Positions 42,792 through 54,433 are shown, counted from the stretch's first letter. The stretch: 64,000 nt of DNA from Ktedonosporobacter rubrisoli (GCF_004208415.1 NZ_CP035758.1:8866001-8930000), one strand, 5' to 3'. Translations and numbers: made by a program. The notes: generated by a model not told the origin, from the letters alone.

Positions 42792-43418
42792 GTGCAAATA
42801 CAAACGACGACAAGAAAAGCTATGGCCAATCTTTCGGATGCAGTTCTAGCCCAGCAGACATTAGCAGGTGATCAAGAGGCTTTTGAGGGGCTGGTCCGCA
42901 AATATCAAGCCTCGCTATTTAACTTCATTTGCCACTTTCTCGGCGACTATGATCAGGCCTGCGATGTGCTACAGCAGGTATTTTTGCGCTTCTATATCTC
43001 CTTGCCAAGGCTCAGTACAGGGGAGCCTTTTAAGCCCTGGTTATTTCAAGTGGCCCGCAATTGCTGCGTAGACGAATTGCGCCGTAAGAAGAGGGGAGCT
43101 GTTTACTTCTCGCAGCTAGAGGTGGAGAATAATGAAGGAGAGATATCGGGTCTTAATGATATGCCTGATCCCGGTCCACTGCCTGAGGATCTTGTAGAGT
43201 ACCATGATCTGCAGCATATTCTCTATCAGGGAATTCAAGCGCTCCCGCCTAAGTTTCGTGCTGTTGTTTTGCTACGTTACATTTCCCAGATGAGCTTCGC
43301 CGAGATTGGCAGGACATTGAGTATGCCAGAAGCAACAGCCAAGACTTATTTCCATCGCGCAAAAACGTCCTTGCGTAAGATCCTGGGTTCGCAAATACAG
43401 ATGCTTACGGCCTCCTGA
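42792..43418 (+). CDS. ECF-type RNA polymerase sigma factor
   Basis: The 208-aa protein has region 2 (LVRKYQASLFNFICHFLGDY, then DQACDVLQQVFLRFYISLPR) and region 4 (LPPKFRAVVLLRYISQMSFAEI followed by GRTLSMPEATAKTYFHRAKT), characteristic of ECF factors. The start is assigned to GTG 42792, which has AAGGAGG 6 bases upstream, rather than an upstream frame opening. No anti-sigma gene is adjacent. Sequence differs from the sigma factor at 9.4 kb, so they are separate systems. Confidence 0.9.
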   Translation: MQIQTTTRKAMANLSDAVLAQQTLAGDQEAFEGLVRKYQASLFNFICHFLGDYDQACDVLQQVFLRFYISLPRLSTGEPFKPWLFQVARNCCVDELRRKKRGAVYFSQLEVENNEGEISGLNDMPDPGPLPEDLVEYHDLQHILYQGIQALPPKFRAVVLLRYISQMSFAEIGRTLSMPEATAKTYFHRAKTSLRKILGSQIQMLTAS

Positions 43419-43488
43419 CTGACAGACAAGTCAATATATCGGCAAGTATGGATGTGCTGTAGAGCTGACGAATGAATATGAAGCGAAG

Positions 43489-43526
43489 AAAGAGCTGAGC
43501 AACCTTGTCGGGGCTCAGCTCTTTTG
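43489..43526. terminator. Bidirectional terminator between sigma and YtxH-like genes
   Basis: Perfect 12-bp stem AAAGAGCTGAGC / GCTCAGCTCTTT, 12-base loop, TTTT on the plus side and AAA on the other. Confidence 0.85.
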
Positions 43527-43551
43527 TATTGCGTTATTTATATGGCTTTAC

Positions 43552-44259
43552 TTAGACTCCCATATAGTCGCGTGCGCGCTGCCACTGCTGCTTTAGCCAT
43601 TCGCGTGTCTGAGCACCTGTGACGGGAGCGTAGAGCAGGGCCAGCGCAACTCCCGATACCAGACCTACACGGAATAGGAATTTTGCTCTTTTGCGTTTGC
43701 GCTGATAGCTTACATACTGATCCTGGACAGAATCCTTAAGATCCTTCATGCTGGAGGCCGCGCTTTGCAGGCTCTTGCTGGCCTGCTGGGAACGCTTACC
43801 CAAAGTATCCTGGGTTTTTGAGAGGCCATAAGAGACTTTATCCTGAACGATATCCTGGACGTCATGCAAGTTTTTCTGGGCCTTCTCAAGCTTTTTCTTT
43901 GCACCTTTCCGACTCTTCTCCAGGGCTACTTGAGCCGTGTCCATGCCAGCTCCCAGGAGGTCCTGAGTGCGCGCTAAGCCAGTCGAAGCGTTAGACTGCG
44001 CCTGCTCGCGTAATTGCTGGAGCTGCGATTTTTTATTAATGTAGTTGAGCCACCCTTGCAGCAGCCCGAAGCCAAGGGCTAGCATTCCGGGCACTTTGTT
44101 CAGCTGGGACTGTACGTTCCCCTGAACATTGTAATAGGTCGATTGGGCCGCGTCCTTTGCATCGGCATACTTATCCTGAGCGCTGTCGAGAGCCTTTCCG
44201 CGTAAGTCTTTGGCCTTATCTAATCCCGACTTGCTCAATTCTTTGATCGTCGTGACCAT
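43552..44259 (-). CDS. YtxH-like helical membrane-anchored protein
   Basis: The 235-aa protein is highly charged and helical, with Lys/Ala/Gln-rich apolipoprotein-like repeats (LDKAKDLRGKALDSAQDKYA and LEKAQKNLHDVQDIVQDKVS). Near the C-terminus is a glycine-containing membrane-like helix (FLFRVGLVSGVALALLYAPV) followed by TGAQTREWLKQQWQRA, a combination typical of YtxH-domain proteins, which are often found with envelope or stress functions. It probably peripherally spans or tethers to the membrane. Good RBS (GGAGG) at the ATG. Function unknown. Confidence 0.75.
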   Translation of the reverse strand: MVTTIKELSKSGLDKAKDLRGKALDSAQDKYADAKDAAQSTYYNVQGNVQSQLNKVPGMLALGFGLLQGWLNYINKKSQLQQLREQAQSNASTGLARTQDLLGAGMDTAQVALEKSRKGAKKKLEKAQKNLHDVQDIVQDKVSYGLSKTQDTLGKRSQQASKSLQSAASSMKDLKDSVQDQYVSYQRKRKRAKFLFRVGLVSGVALALLYAPVTGAQTREWLKQQWQRARDYMGV

Positions 44260-44622
44260 TTGTTCCTCCCTTCCGGAATGGAATAATCTATGTTGTACCG
44301 GTTAGCCAAACTCATTAGTGTACGTAGATATCACGCATAAAGCGCCTGTGAGGTTTCATGTAACCGGCGGTAGAGATAATTTAGCTGGCACTTGGTCAGA
44401 AGTGACGACTAGCAGATAGCTTAAGCTCCTGGAAATAGAAGCCAAAACCCGATTAATTTTAGCTTACTGTCATTTTTTGTGTATAAACTATGTCCTGGTT
44501 ATAGAGGCACATTTGGTGATAAACATAGATTCTCTTTCTGCTATTCGAGTAAGTAGTAAAGAGAAATTTTGTTAGGCAAAGCCTTTTTCAGGTTATGTAA
44601 CGAAGGAGCTGATTAGGTAAGC
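44260..44622. other. Divergent promoter region
   Basis: The 363-base gap separates the YtxH-like gene (minus) and the GT2 gene (plus). It is A/T-rich and free of convincing coding sequence. A weak AAGGAG site lies 13 bases before the GT2 start. Confidence 0.4.
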
Positions 44623-46248
44623 ATGGAAAAGCTAAAGAACTATCGACGAGATCTGAGTAGAAGAGTAATTGGTATTGTACTGGCTGCCGCAGCTTTGTAT
44701 TATATCCTCTGGCTGCCCGGAGTGCTTAATAGAGGGGTCTGGTGGCTCGCCTATCCATTTTTTATGGCCCATAGCTTCTTCGTTATTCTTGTATATGTAA
44801 CTGTGTTTAATAATTGGTCACGTTCGCAGATACGTATGAGCAGATGTACTACTAACATGATGCCATATGTAGCAGTGCTGGTTCCAACCTATAATGAGCC
44901 AGTAACGATGGTGCGCAAGACACTAGAAAGTGTACTTACGCAGCGCTGGCCGTTAGAGAAGCTGGTAATTGTGGTAGGAGATGATGGATATCGCCGTGAG
45001 ATCAGGCATATGGTTGAAGGCTTACAGGGCCGCTACCTTCCGGCCTGCATTCATTACCTTCAGCCTCCTGCGAAATATACCTCGTTCCGCAAAGGAAATG
45101 CCAAAGATGGTAATTTGAATGCCATGCTTGATTTTGTTGTAGAAGCCTATCCTGATATTCAATTTATTGAGTCCAGAGACGCTGACGATCTGGTGAGCGA
45201 TCTTCACTTCTTACAATGTACAGTTGGCTACTTGCTTTGCCATCCACGAACTGCCTATGTCCAGACCATTAAGGATGCGTTGGTAAGCCGGGGAGATCCT
45301 TTTGGAAACCGACTTACCTATTTCTATCAGGGCATGATGCTTTCTCGGGATGCTGCTAACGCAGCTTTTCCCTGTGGCAGTGGTCTGGTATGGCGGAGGG
45401 AGCATCTCGTGGCTATCGGCGGATTCTCTACCTGGAATGTAGTTGAAGATCTTTATTCAGGCTATGTTGCCCTACAACGCGGCTTTCGTGGCGCGTATTT
45501 GCCTATTGTTGGCGCACTTGCACAAGTAGCCCCTGAGGATCTTCCTAATATCTATAAGCAGTTTGGGACCTGGGCACTTGATACCTTCAGACTGTGTTTA
45601 TGGAAGTGCCCTTTAACAATCAAGGGCCTCACAGTAAGGCAGCGTTTACAGTTTATGGAACTTGGTCTGTTTTACTTGTCAAGTATTCCTTTGCTAATTC
45701 TTATGCTCGTGCCTATTATCAGCTTGACTTGCCAGGTGAAACCCTTTATCGTTGATCCTCTCAACTATGGCCTTCATTTCTGGCCTTATGCCTTGCTCGT
45801 GGAAGCCTTTGCTCTCGTTCTCGGGAGCGATGTAGCCCTTAAAGAGACTTGGAGAGCCAAACAGATGCAAGTTTGCTTGATGTTTGTCTATATAAAAGCC
45901 TTTTTGCTGGCTCTCTATTACGGACCGCTCAAAAAACCGCAGTATATAGTGACGAGAAAAGTGAGAAGAGCACAGCTGTATTGGAGAGAAATTTTACCAC
46001 ATTTAGCCCTGTTTGGGCTTTTACTTATTGCTGTTACCTATCACATTGTATTATGCAGTGTCCAGCACTTCAAGAGGCTTGATCCAGGCTCCTTGTATTG
46101 GGCTGCCTTATATATAATTTTACTGACCGCAAGCATTCGGCGCAGCTGGTATGGGGTAGATCTGAAAAAGCACTTCAGTTCTGTTCTGCAGAAGAGGAAA
46201 CCTGAATATAGAACCCTTGGCAAGCAATGGAAGCAGAGCACTTATTAA
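44623..46248 (+). CDS. Membrane glycosyltransferase family 2, cellulose-synthase-like
   Basis: The 541-aa protein has two N-terminal membrane helices, a GT-A domain (about 80-330) with PYVAVLVPTYNEP, VVGDDGYRREI, FRKGNAKDGNLNAML, the DxD motif SRDADDL, GSGLVWRREHL and the base-bearing NVVEDLYSGY (Asp retained, VED for TED), then about five C-terminal helices. The substrate-binding QxxRW motif is replaced by QFGTW (Arg to Thr). A polysaccharide made at the membrane with extrusion is the family norm; the different QxxRW suggests an unusual acceptor or product. It is followed at once by an APH-like gene. Confidence 0.86.
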   Translation: MEKLKNYRRDLSRRVIGIVLAAAALYYILWLPGVLNRGVWWLAYPFFMAHSFFVILVYVTVFNNWSRSQIRMSRCTTNMMPYVAVLVPTYNEPVTMVRKTLESVLTQRWPLEKLVIVVGDDGYRREIRHMVEGLQGRYLPACIHYLQPPAKYTSFRKGNAKDGNLNAMLDFVVEAYPDIQFIESRDADDLVSDLHFLQCTVGYLLCHPRTAYVQTIKDALVSRGDPFGNRLTYFYQGMMLSRDAANAAFPCGSGLVWRREHLVAIGGFSTWNVVEDLYSGYVALQRGFRGAYLPIVGALAQVAPEDLPNIYKQFGTWALDTFRLCLWKCPLTIKGLTVRQRLQFMELGLFYLSSIPLLILMLVPIISLTCQVKPFIVDPLNYGLHFWPYALLVEAFALVLGSDVALKETWRAKQMQVCLMFVYIKAFLLALYYGPLKKPQYIVTRKVRRAQLYWREILPHLALFGLLLIAVTYHIVLCSVQHFKRLDPGSLYWAALYIILLTASIRRSWYGVDLKKHFSSVLQKRKPEYRTLGKQWKQSTY

Positions 46249-46265
46249 AGTAAAGGAGTATTTTT

Positions 46266-47342
46266 ATGTGCAGTAAGATGTATTCGCAGCAGCTGGGAGA
46301 GCTATCTGATGGGCAATTTCAAGCAGCTCTTGAGCATTTCCAGCTTGGGAAATTTGTAAGAGCGCAAGCCATACCCTTTGGAAATTTTGGCCAGAATGTG
46401 TTTGTTACCAGCACAAAAGGTGAGTATGTGCTGCGCGGAAATCCACATTTTGCAGGGCAATTTTCGACTGAACAGTTTTATACTAAGCTGCTTCACGAGC
46501 GGACCGAGGTTCCCGTGCCATGGCCTTATTATATTGATCCGACTACGAAAATTTTTGGCTGGAGTTATGTGCTGATGCCCAGGATGGAGGGCCTTCAGCT
46601 GGCAGATGATGAGGTCAGGAAACAATTGAAGCCTGCGGAGAAGCGGGCCATTGCCAAGGCCCTGGGTGAGAATCTTGCCCAAATGCAAGAGTTGACCTGG
46701 CCATTTGCTGGTCGTTACTATGCGGCAAGTGGGAAGGTTGAGCCTTTTGATCTGGAGAGAGAGTTAGCGTGGCCTGTTCCTGTAAGTTCATCCCGCTTAT
46801 TAAGCTTTGACCATGCAAGGGCCGTCTCCTATGCTGACAGAGTAGTAGCACGTATTATCCACAAGCTCAAAGATGCACAGGCATATAGCGAGCATACCAC
46901 GCAGTCCGATATTACATGGGCTGAAGAATATATTGCCTCTGCGCAGAAAGCCTTACTTGAACCTTTTAAGCCCTGCCTTGTTATGGAGGACTATAAAGAG
47001 GGCAACCTGGTTGTGACTCAGCATGGAGCTGATTGGCGGGTAAGTGGGGTATTCGATTTAATGGAAGCCCATTTTGGCGATGGTGAGGCGGATCTTTCGC
47101 GTGCCGCTGCTATGTATTATGATGAAGATCCTGAGTTAGCGCGTATATTTGTGCGGGCATATCTATCAAGAAGGCCCCCTCGTCCCGGCTTTGAGGAGCG
47201 CTTCAGCGTTTATATGCTGCTGGATCGGGCGATCCTCTGGAATTTCTTCCAGTACAGCAAGATGCGCTGGTGGGACGAAAGCTGGACCTTCCGTGATTGG
47301 GCAAGCCGATATGTCTCTCTAGAGGCTATGGGCTTATCCTGA
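46266..47342 (+). CDS. Phosphotransferase/kinase-like protein (APH family)
   Basis: The 358-aa protein has APH-type features: an N-lobe opening (FVRAQAIPFGNFGQNVFV), the catalytic loop MEDYKEGNLVV (His of HxD replaced by Glu, Asp kept) and FDLMEAHFGDGEADLSRAA for metal binding. Known members phosphorylate antibiotics, sugars or choline-like compounds. It starts 17 bases after the GT2 gene with a good AAAGGAG, so the two are co-transcribed, and may modify a precursor or product of the glycosyltransferase. Converges on ackA with 6 bases between. Confidence 0.75.
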   Translation: MCSKMYSQQLGELSDGQFQAALEHFQLGKFVRAQAIPFGNFGQNVFVTSTKGEYVLRGNPHFAGQFSTEQFYTKLLHERTEVPVPWPYYIDPTTKIFGWSYVLMPRMEGLQLADDEVRKQLKPAEKRAIAKALGENLAQMQELTWPFAGRYYAASGKVEPFDLERELAWPVPVSSSRLLSFDHARAVSYADRVVARIIHKLKDAQAYSEHTTQSDITWAEEYIASAQKALLEPFKPCLVMEDYKEGNLVVTQHGADWRVSGVFDLMEAHFGDGEADLSRAAAMYYDEDPELARIFVRAYLSRRPPRPGFEERFSVYMLLDRAILWNFFQYSKMRWWDESWTFRDWASRYVSLEAMGLS

Positions 47343-47348
47343 TTATCA

Positions 47349-48689
47349 TCAAATGTAACCATGAGCGTGGGCGATGCGCCAGCACTCTTTAGCGATCTCC
47401 CAGTCTTCTTCGGTGTGAACGATTAATACGCGGACCGCCGAATCTGCTGCGGCAATATCCTGATCGGCAGGAGATGCCGCATTTTTTTCGGCGTCGAGCT
47501 TAAGCTGAAGAAAGCCAAAGGCTGCGCAGGCTCCCGCGCGCACCTCGGCCGCGTTCTCGCCGATTCCGCCGGTGAAGGTGAGCACATCCAGGCCACCAAG
47601 AGCAGCCAGCATAGCGCCGATAAAGTAGCGCAGACGATAAATGTACATCTCAAGCGCCAGTCTGGCTCGCTCATTGCCCTCTTGAATGGCCTGCGTGAGC
47701 TGGCGCATATCGCTGGATACCCCAGAGATGCCTTTGAGCCCCGAGTCTTTGTTCAGGAGCGTATCGAGCTGCTCGGGCGTATAGCCCTTCTCGCGCTGCA
47801 GATAGAGCAAGATGCTGGGATCGATTGTGCCGGAGCGGCTACCCATCATCAGGCCTTCTAGCGGCGTAAAGCCCATTGTCGTCTCGATGCTGCGCCCATT
47901 CTGGATAGCGTCCAGCGAACAGCCATTGCCCAGGTGGCAATTAATCATGCGTAAAGAGGCGAGATCGCGCCCTAGAATATGCGCGCTGCGCTGGGCACAA
48001 TACTGGTGGCTGATGCCGTGAAAGCCGTAGCGCCTGATCCCTTCTTCAAACCAGGCGTACGGACCGGGATATACAGCAGTCCTTAGCGGGAGCTGGCTGT
48101 GGAAGGCAGTATCAAAGACTGCTACCTGCGGTATTTTATCGGCTGCCGAATTTGTCTCCCGGGGCTCTCTGCGCTCCTGCACCGTCTCTCCGGGAGCAGC
48201 GGGATCACTCCTGGACTGATAGGCTGAGATCAGGCTTTCGGCCACTTCGATACCCTCTAGATTGGCCGGATTGTGCAAGGGGGCGAAGGCGCTGAATTCC
48301 TGAATAGCAGCTTTTACCTCTGGCGTAATCAGTGTGCTAGCATGGTACCTTGAGCCGCCATGGACGACGCGATGCCCGACCATAGAGATCTCAGCCGGGC
48401 TTTCGATAACCTGAGTCTGCCCGCTCCACAGGGTCTTGAGCATATGCTCTACGACGGTACGCCGCGAGTCGCTGGGAAGTTCCTCTTCCAGGGTCTGGCC
48501 GGCGGCTGTCGTTACCTTCAGCTCTGCCGCTGACTTTTCCTTTGTCCAATCGGCATGCGCCGACCACAGGGGCGCTGGCGGCTCTTCAGGCAGGGAGTTC
48601 CCTATCTCATAGAGCCTGGTTTTCTGGCTGCTGGACCCGGCGTTGAAAACGAGTATTTTCAAAGGCCTGGCTAGTCTGTCCATGTCCAA
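47349..48689 (-). CDS. ackA: Acetate kinase
   Basis: The 446-aa protein has the family motifs KILVFNAGSSSQKTRLYE (phosphate-1), HRVVHGG, PLHNPANL, FDTAFHSQLP, RRYGFHGISHQYC, and the C-terminal LTFTGGIGENAAEVRA. It converts acetyl phosphate plus ADP to acetate plus ATP, in the cytoplasm. The gene is about 40 residues longer than usual because of a charged insertion at about residues 155-187 (Ser/Glu/Arg-rich). It overlaps the phosphoketolase stop by 19 bases, making the pair a single functional unit. Confidence 0.96.
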   Translation of the reverse strand: MDMDRLARPLKILVFNAGSSSQKTRLYEIGNSLPEEPPAPLWSAHADWTKEKSAAELKVTTAAGQTLEEELPSDSRRTVVEHMLKTLWSGQTQVIESPAEISMVGHRVVHGGSRYHASTLITPEVKAAIQEFSAFAPLHNPANLEGIEVAESLISAYQSRSDPAAPGETVQERREPRETNSAADKIPQVAVFDTAFHSQLPLRTAVYPGPYAWFEEGIRRYGFHGISHQYCAQRSAHILGRDLASLRMINCHLGNGCSLDAIQNGRSIETTMGFTPLEGLMMGSRSGTIDPSILLYLQREKGYTPEQLDTLLNKDSGLKGISGVSSDMRQLTQAIQEGNERARLALEMYIYRLRYFIGAMLAALGGLDVLTFTGGIGENAAEVRAGACAAFGFLQLKLDAEKNAASPADQDIAAADSAVRVLIVHTEEDWEIAKECWRIAHAHGYI

Positions 48690-51028
48690 TCGCGCACCTC
48701 CGGCATATCTTCAAGATTGGCTCGCACATAGCTATGATGTCGGGCCAGCATATCGTTACATTCCTGAATTAAGGGCGGCGTAAGCTCGCGTACGCGCTCG
48801 GCCCGCTGCATCGCCAGGATCGCCAGATGATAGCGGCTTACCTCATTGAGCACGACCATATCGAAGGGCGTCGTAGTCGTGCCCATCTCGTTAAAGCCAC
48901 GTACATGGAAGCGTTCAGCATTTGGCCGCCCGTGAATGAGCTGATGGATAGCGCGCTGATAGCCGTGGAAGGCAAAGACGACGGGCTTGTTCTCGGTAAA
49001 ATGCGAGACGAAGAGCGCGTTATCGATGCCATGGGGATGGACATCCGGCGGGTAGAGCGTCATCAGGTCCACGATATTTATCACGCGCACCTTTAATTCG
49101 GGAATATGATGGCGTAGCCACCAGGCTGCCGCGATAGTTTCCAGCGTCATGACATCGCCGGCGCAGGCCAGCACAACATCTGGCTCTACTTTATCAGCGT
49201 TGCCAGCCCACTGCCAGATAGAAAGGCCACGCGTGCAGTGCTCGATGGCCTCCTCCATGCTCAGATATTGTAAATGGGGCTGTTTGTCGATAACTATGAG
49301 GTTGACATAATCGCGGCTGCGGAAGCAGTGGTCGGCGACCGAAAGCAAGCAATTGGCGTCCGGAGGCAGGTAAATGCGCGCAACAGTTCCGCGTCTGGAG
49401 AGCGCGGTATCGATGAGGCCCGGGCCTTGATGACTAAAGCCATTGTGATCGTTGCGCCAGCAAGTAGAGGTGAGCAGGATATTGAGCGAGGCCACCGGCT
49501 TGCGCCAGGCTAGCTTGACGCCTTCTTCCAGCCATTTCGAATGCTGGATCAGCATCGAGCTGGTAATCATCGCAAAAGCTTCGTAAGTAGCGAAGAGACC
49601 GTGACGTCCGGTCAGCAGATAACCTTCTAACCAGCCCTGACAGAGATGTTCGCTCAAGACTTCCATGACGCGCCCATCGTTGGCGAGGTGATCATCGATT
49701 TGAATGATTTTCTCCTCGAAGGTGCGATTCTCTACGTCAAAGACATCTCCAAGGCGATTGGAATTCGTCTCATCGGGACAGAAGTAGCGAAAATTTTTCT
49801 GGGCGTCATTCTGCTTGAAGATATCGCGCATGAACTTACCCAACTGTCTGGTGTTCTCGTAGCGCTCAGTGGCTGGCCTTTTGACCTTGACTGCGTATTC
49901 GTTGAAGCGAGGCAGATTCAGGTCTACCAGGAGCTTTCCGCCGTTAGCATGAGGATTGGCTCCCATACGTTTCTCACCTTTAGGGGCCAGAGCCGCAAGC
50001 TCTGACAAAAGCTGTCCATGCTCGTCAAAGAGCTCTTCTGGCTTGTAGCTGCGCATCCATTGCTCAAGAATATGCAAGTGTTCAGGATTGGTCTTGACTT
50101 CACTCACTGGTACCTGGTGCGCGCGGAATGTTCCCTCTATGGGCACGCCGTCTACTTCTTTGGGGCCAGTCCAGCCCTTTGGTGAGCGTAGGATGATCAC
50201 AGGCCAGCGCGGCATTTGTTTCATACCACGTGTGCGCGCCTCGTCCTGAATCGCCCGAATTTTGGCATAGCAGGTATCCAGCGTCTCAGCGAAGCGTTGA
50301 TGCATCTCCATTGGCGCCTGACCTTCCACGAAGTAAACTTCGTAGCCATGGCCCGCAAGCAATTGTTTGATCGATTCATCGCTGGCCCGGCCCAGGGCAG
50401 TCGGGCTAGAAATCTTGTACCCATTGAGGTGCAGGATCGGCAAAACGGCTCCATCGCGCTGCGGATCTAAATACTTAATGCTCTTCCACGACCCCTCAAG
50501 GGGACCCGTCTCGGCTTCCCCATCGCCAACCACGGCCGCGACAAGCAGATTGGGATTGTCGAAGGCGGCACCAAAGGCGTGTACCAGTACATAGCCCAGC
50601 TCTCCGCCTTCGTGTATAGAGCCCGGTGTTGGTACGCTGACATGGCTGGGAACGCCTCCAGGTGTCGAGAATTGGCGGAAGAGGCGCTGCAGCCCTTCCT
50701 CATTCTGCGTGACTTCAGGATAGATCTCGGAGTACGTGCCTTCCAGGTAAACATTGGCCAGGACGGCAGGCCCGCCGTGCCCTGGACCGGCCAGATAGAT
50801 CATGTTGACGTTATTATCCTGGATGAGCCTGTTGAGGTGAACATAGATGAAGCTAAGCCCGGGCGAAGTTCCCCAGTGTCCCAATAGGCGAGGCTTAATA
50901 TGTTCGGGACGTAGCGGCTCTCTCAGCAGAGGATTGGCTTGTAAATAGATCTGCCCTACGGTCAGATAGTTAGCAGCATTCCAATATCTATCAATAAGTT
51001 TGAGACGAGTCTGCTCTAATGCCGACAT
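48671..51028 (-). CDS. xfp: Xylulose-5-phosphate/fructose-6-phosphate phosphoketolase
   Basis: The 785-aa protein fits the thiamine diphosphate-dependent phosphoketolase family: VVGDGEAETGPLEGSWKSIK and HLNGYKISSPTALGR, followed by FRYFCPDETNSNRLGDVF and the C-terminal domain with FSHQGPGLIDTALSR. It cleaves xylulose 5-phosphate (or fructose 6-phosphate) with phosphate to acetyl phosphate plus glyceraldehyde 3-phosphate (or erythrose 4-phosphate). ATG 51028 has AGGAGGT 5 bases upstream; an earlier ATG 63 bases away was rejected. It directly feeds acetate kinase encoded downstream. Confidence 0.96.
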   Translation of the reverse strand: MSALEQTRLKLIDRYWNAANYLTVGQIYLQANPLLREPLRPEHIKPRLLGHWGTSPGLSFIYVHLNRLIQDNNVNMIYLAGPGHGGPAVLANVYLEGTYSEIYPEVTQNEEGLQRLFRQFSTPGGVPSHVSVPTPGSIHEGGELGYVLVHAFGAAFDNPNLLVAAVVGDGEAETGPLEGSWKSIKYLDPQRDGAVLPILHLNGYKISSPTALGRASDESIKQLLAGHGYEVYFVEGQAPMEMHQRFAETLDTCYAKIRAIQDEARTRGMKQMPRWPVIILRSPKGWTGPKEVDGVPIEGTFRAHQVPVSEVKTNPEHLHILEQWMRSYKPEELFDEHGQLLSELAALAPKGEKRMGANPHANGGKLLVDLNLPRFNEYAVKVKRPATERYENTRQLGKFMRDIFKQNDAQKNFRYFCPDETNSNRLGDVFDVENRTFEEKIIQIDDHLANDGRVMEVLSEHLCQGWLEGYLLTGRHGLFATYEAFAMITSSMLIQHSKWLEEGVKLAWRKPVASLNILLTSTCWRNDHNGFSHQGPGLIDTALSRRGTVARIYLPPDANCLLSVADHCFRSRDYVNLIVIDKQPHLQYLSMEEAIEHCTRGLSIWQWAGNADKVEPDVVLACAGDVMTLETIAAAWWLRHHIPELKVRVINIVDLMTLYPPDVHPHGIDNALFVSHFTENKPVVFAFHGYQRAIHQLIHGRPNAERFHVRGFNEMGTTTTPFDMVVLNEVSRYHLAILAMQRAERVRELTPPLIQECNDMLARHHSYVRANLEDMPEVRDWTWTD

Positions 51029-51075
51029 GTGACCTCCTGTATTATTTAATGTTTTAAAGCGTAAATAGTTTGAAA

Positions 51076-51095
51076 TGAGATATATTTGCATCTCA
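51076..51095. promoter_or_regulatory. Inverted repeat upstream of xfp
   Basis: TGAGAT / ATCTCA arms (51076-51081, 51090-51095) with an 8-base spacer, 48-67 bases before the xfp start. Possible operator; no regulator gene is adjacent. Confidence 0.35.
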
Positions 51096-51304
51096 TGCAG
51101 GGCACGACTGCAATAGCCACTTGTAACACGGTATTCCCAGGGCCGATAGTAACATGCTCTGGGGCAAGGTAAGAGAGGAGATGAAACGTTCTGTATTCCC
51201 TAGAGATGGAATATGCATCTAGACATAGCGTGTGTGCTACAATAAGTAAAAACCCTCTAATAGACTGTCCCGCCTCACTGTTGAAGGCACGCAAAGGAGA
51301 AGCC

Positions 51305-52123
51305 TTGCCGCTGCGCAACATATTGAAAGCTGAAAGAGTATCAAGCATTATGCTGAGAAGAGCGTCAACAATAAAGCCGCGTATTTGTAGCGTACTGGTA
51401 GATGGGCAGCCGGTGCGCTATGAGGTTATCGGTAAGGGAGAGCCTGTCATAATGGTGCATGGATTGTGCGGCTCGACGCGCTGGTGGAGTTGTAATATAA
51501 ACGAGCTTGCCCAGCGCTATCGTCTCTATTTATTAGATTTGCCTGGCTTTGGCGCCATGAATCGGGCGCCGGGAGGCTTCAAACTGGCTGAAACGGCTCA
51601 CTGGCTGCTCAAGTGGATGCAGGGCGTAGGTATACAGAAAGCCCATTTTGTCGGCCATTCCATGGGTGGCCATATTTGTCTCCAACTGGCGGCTCTGCGC
51701 CCTGAAATGGTGGAGCGGCTGGTGCTCGTTTCCCCTGCCGTAATGCTGCCAACGCGCCCCATAGCTAGCTTTATCTGGCCTTTGCTCTTGAGTACACGCT
51801 CGCTCACGCTCAGCTTTTTCATGATCGTCTGTTACGATACCCTGCGTGCAGGCCCGATTACCCTGCTGCGAGCCCTACAAGATCTCATGGTAGCCCAGCA
51901 TACATCCCTGGATTTCCAGGCGATCACGGCACCCACGCTTTTGATCTGGGGCGAGCATGATGCTCAGGTGCCGGCCATGATCGGACCTCTATTATGCCAG
52001 CGGCTTAGTGATGCACGTCTCTTGATTATCAAGCGAGCCGGGCATACCTGTATGGCAAAGCAGGCAAAGCAGTTTAATGCCGCTGTGCTTGCCTTTCTGG
52101 CCGGTCAGGTAGTGGGCGACTGA
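51305..52123 (+). CDS. Alpha/beta hydrolase
   Basis: The protein (272 aa from TTG 51305) has MVHGLCGSTRWWS, the nucleophile elbow FVGHSMGGHICLQ, acid GEHDAQVP and RAGHTCMAK with the catalytic His, as in the esterase/lipase/hydrolase family. AAAGGAG lies 5 bases before the TTG; an ATG at 51350 is the alternative start (257 aa) with a weaker site. Substrate unknown. It is divergent from xfp and converges on acs. Confidence 0.82.
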   Translation: MPLRNILKAERVSSIMLRRASTIKPRICSVLVDGQPVRYEVIGKGEPVIMVHGLCGSTRWWSCNINELAQRYRLYLLDLPGFGAMNRAPGGFKLAETAHWLLKWMQGVGIQKAHFVGHSMGGHICLQLAALRPEMVERLVLVSPAVMLPTRPIASFIWPLLLSTRSLTLSFFMIVCYDTLRAGPITLLRALQDLMVAQHTSLDFQAITAPTLLIWGEHDAQVPAMIGPLLCQRLSDARLLIIKRAGHTCMAKQAKQFNAAVLAFLAGQVVGD

Positions 52124-52155
52124 ACTGCTCTCTGGGCCTGCCGAGGCAGAAAAGA

Positions 52156-52180
52156 GCCCTGGCACATGACATGCCAGGGC
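52156..52180. terminator. Hairpin between convergent hydrolase and acs genes
   Basis: Perfect 9-bp stem GCCCTGGCA / TGCCAGGGC, 7-base loop. Little T run, but stable and at the right place. Confidence 0.6.
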
Positions 52181-52258
52181 CCTTGTGGGCTTGTCGTGGG
52201 CTTGGTTAAGGAGGGCAAGGGATAACAAATATGCCATACCCTGCCAATGTATAGAGCG

Positions 52259-54199
<1,941 letters not shown>

Positions 54200-54433
54200 A
54201 CTCGTGTCCTCTTTTTTTACTCTAGTGCTTTGTCAAACTTCATGTGGTGAGAGAGCCGCCCCTCGCATCCCAGCTTGTTCCACACCTCACGCCAGCCCTG
54301 GAGACCACAAGTTAACATTCTTCTTGAATGGGAGCTCTATCTCCCAGGCCTGTTCTGTAAAGAATCTTTTCGCCCAGCACATATAGATTCATCGAGCGTT
54401 AGATGCTCCTCCGCAGGTAGGTGCGCGGACAAG

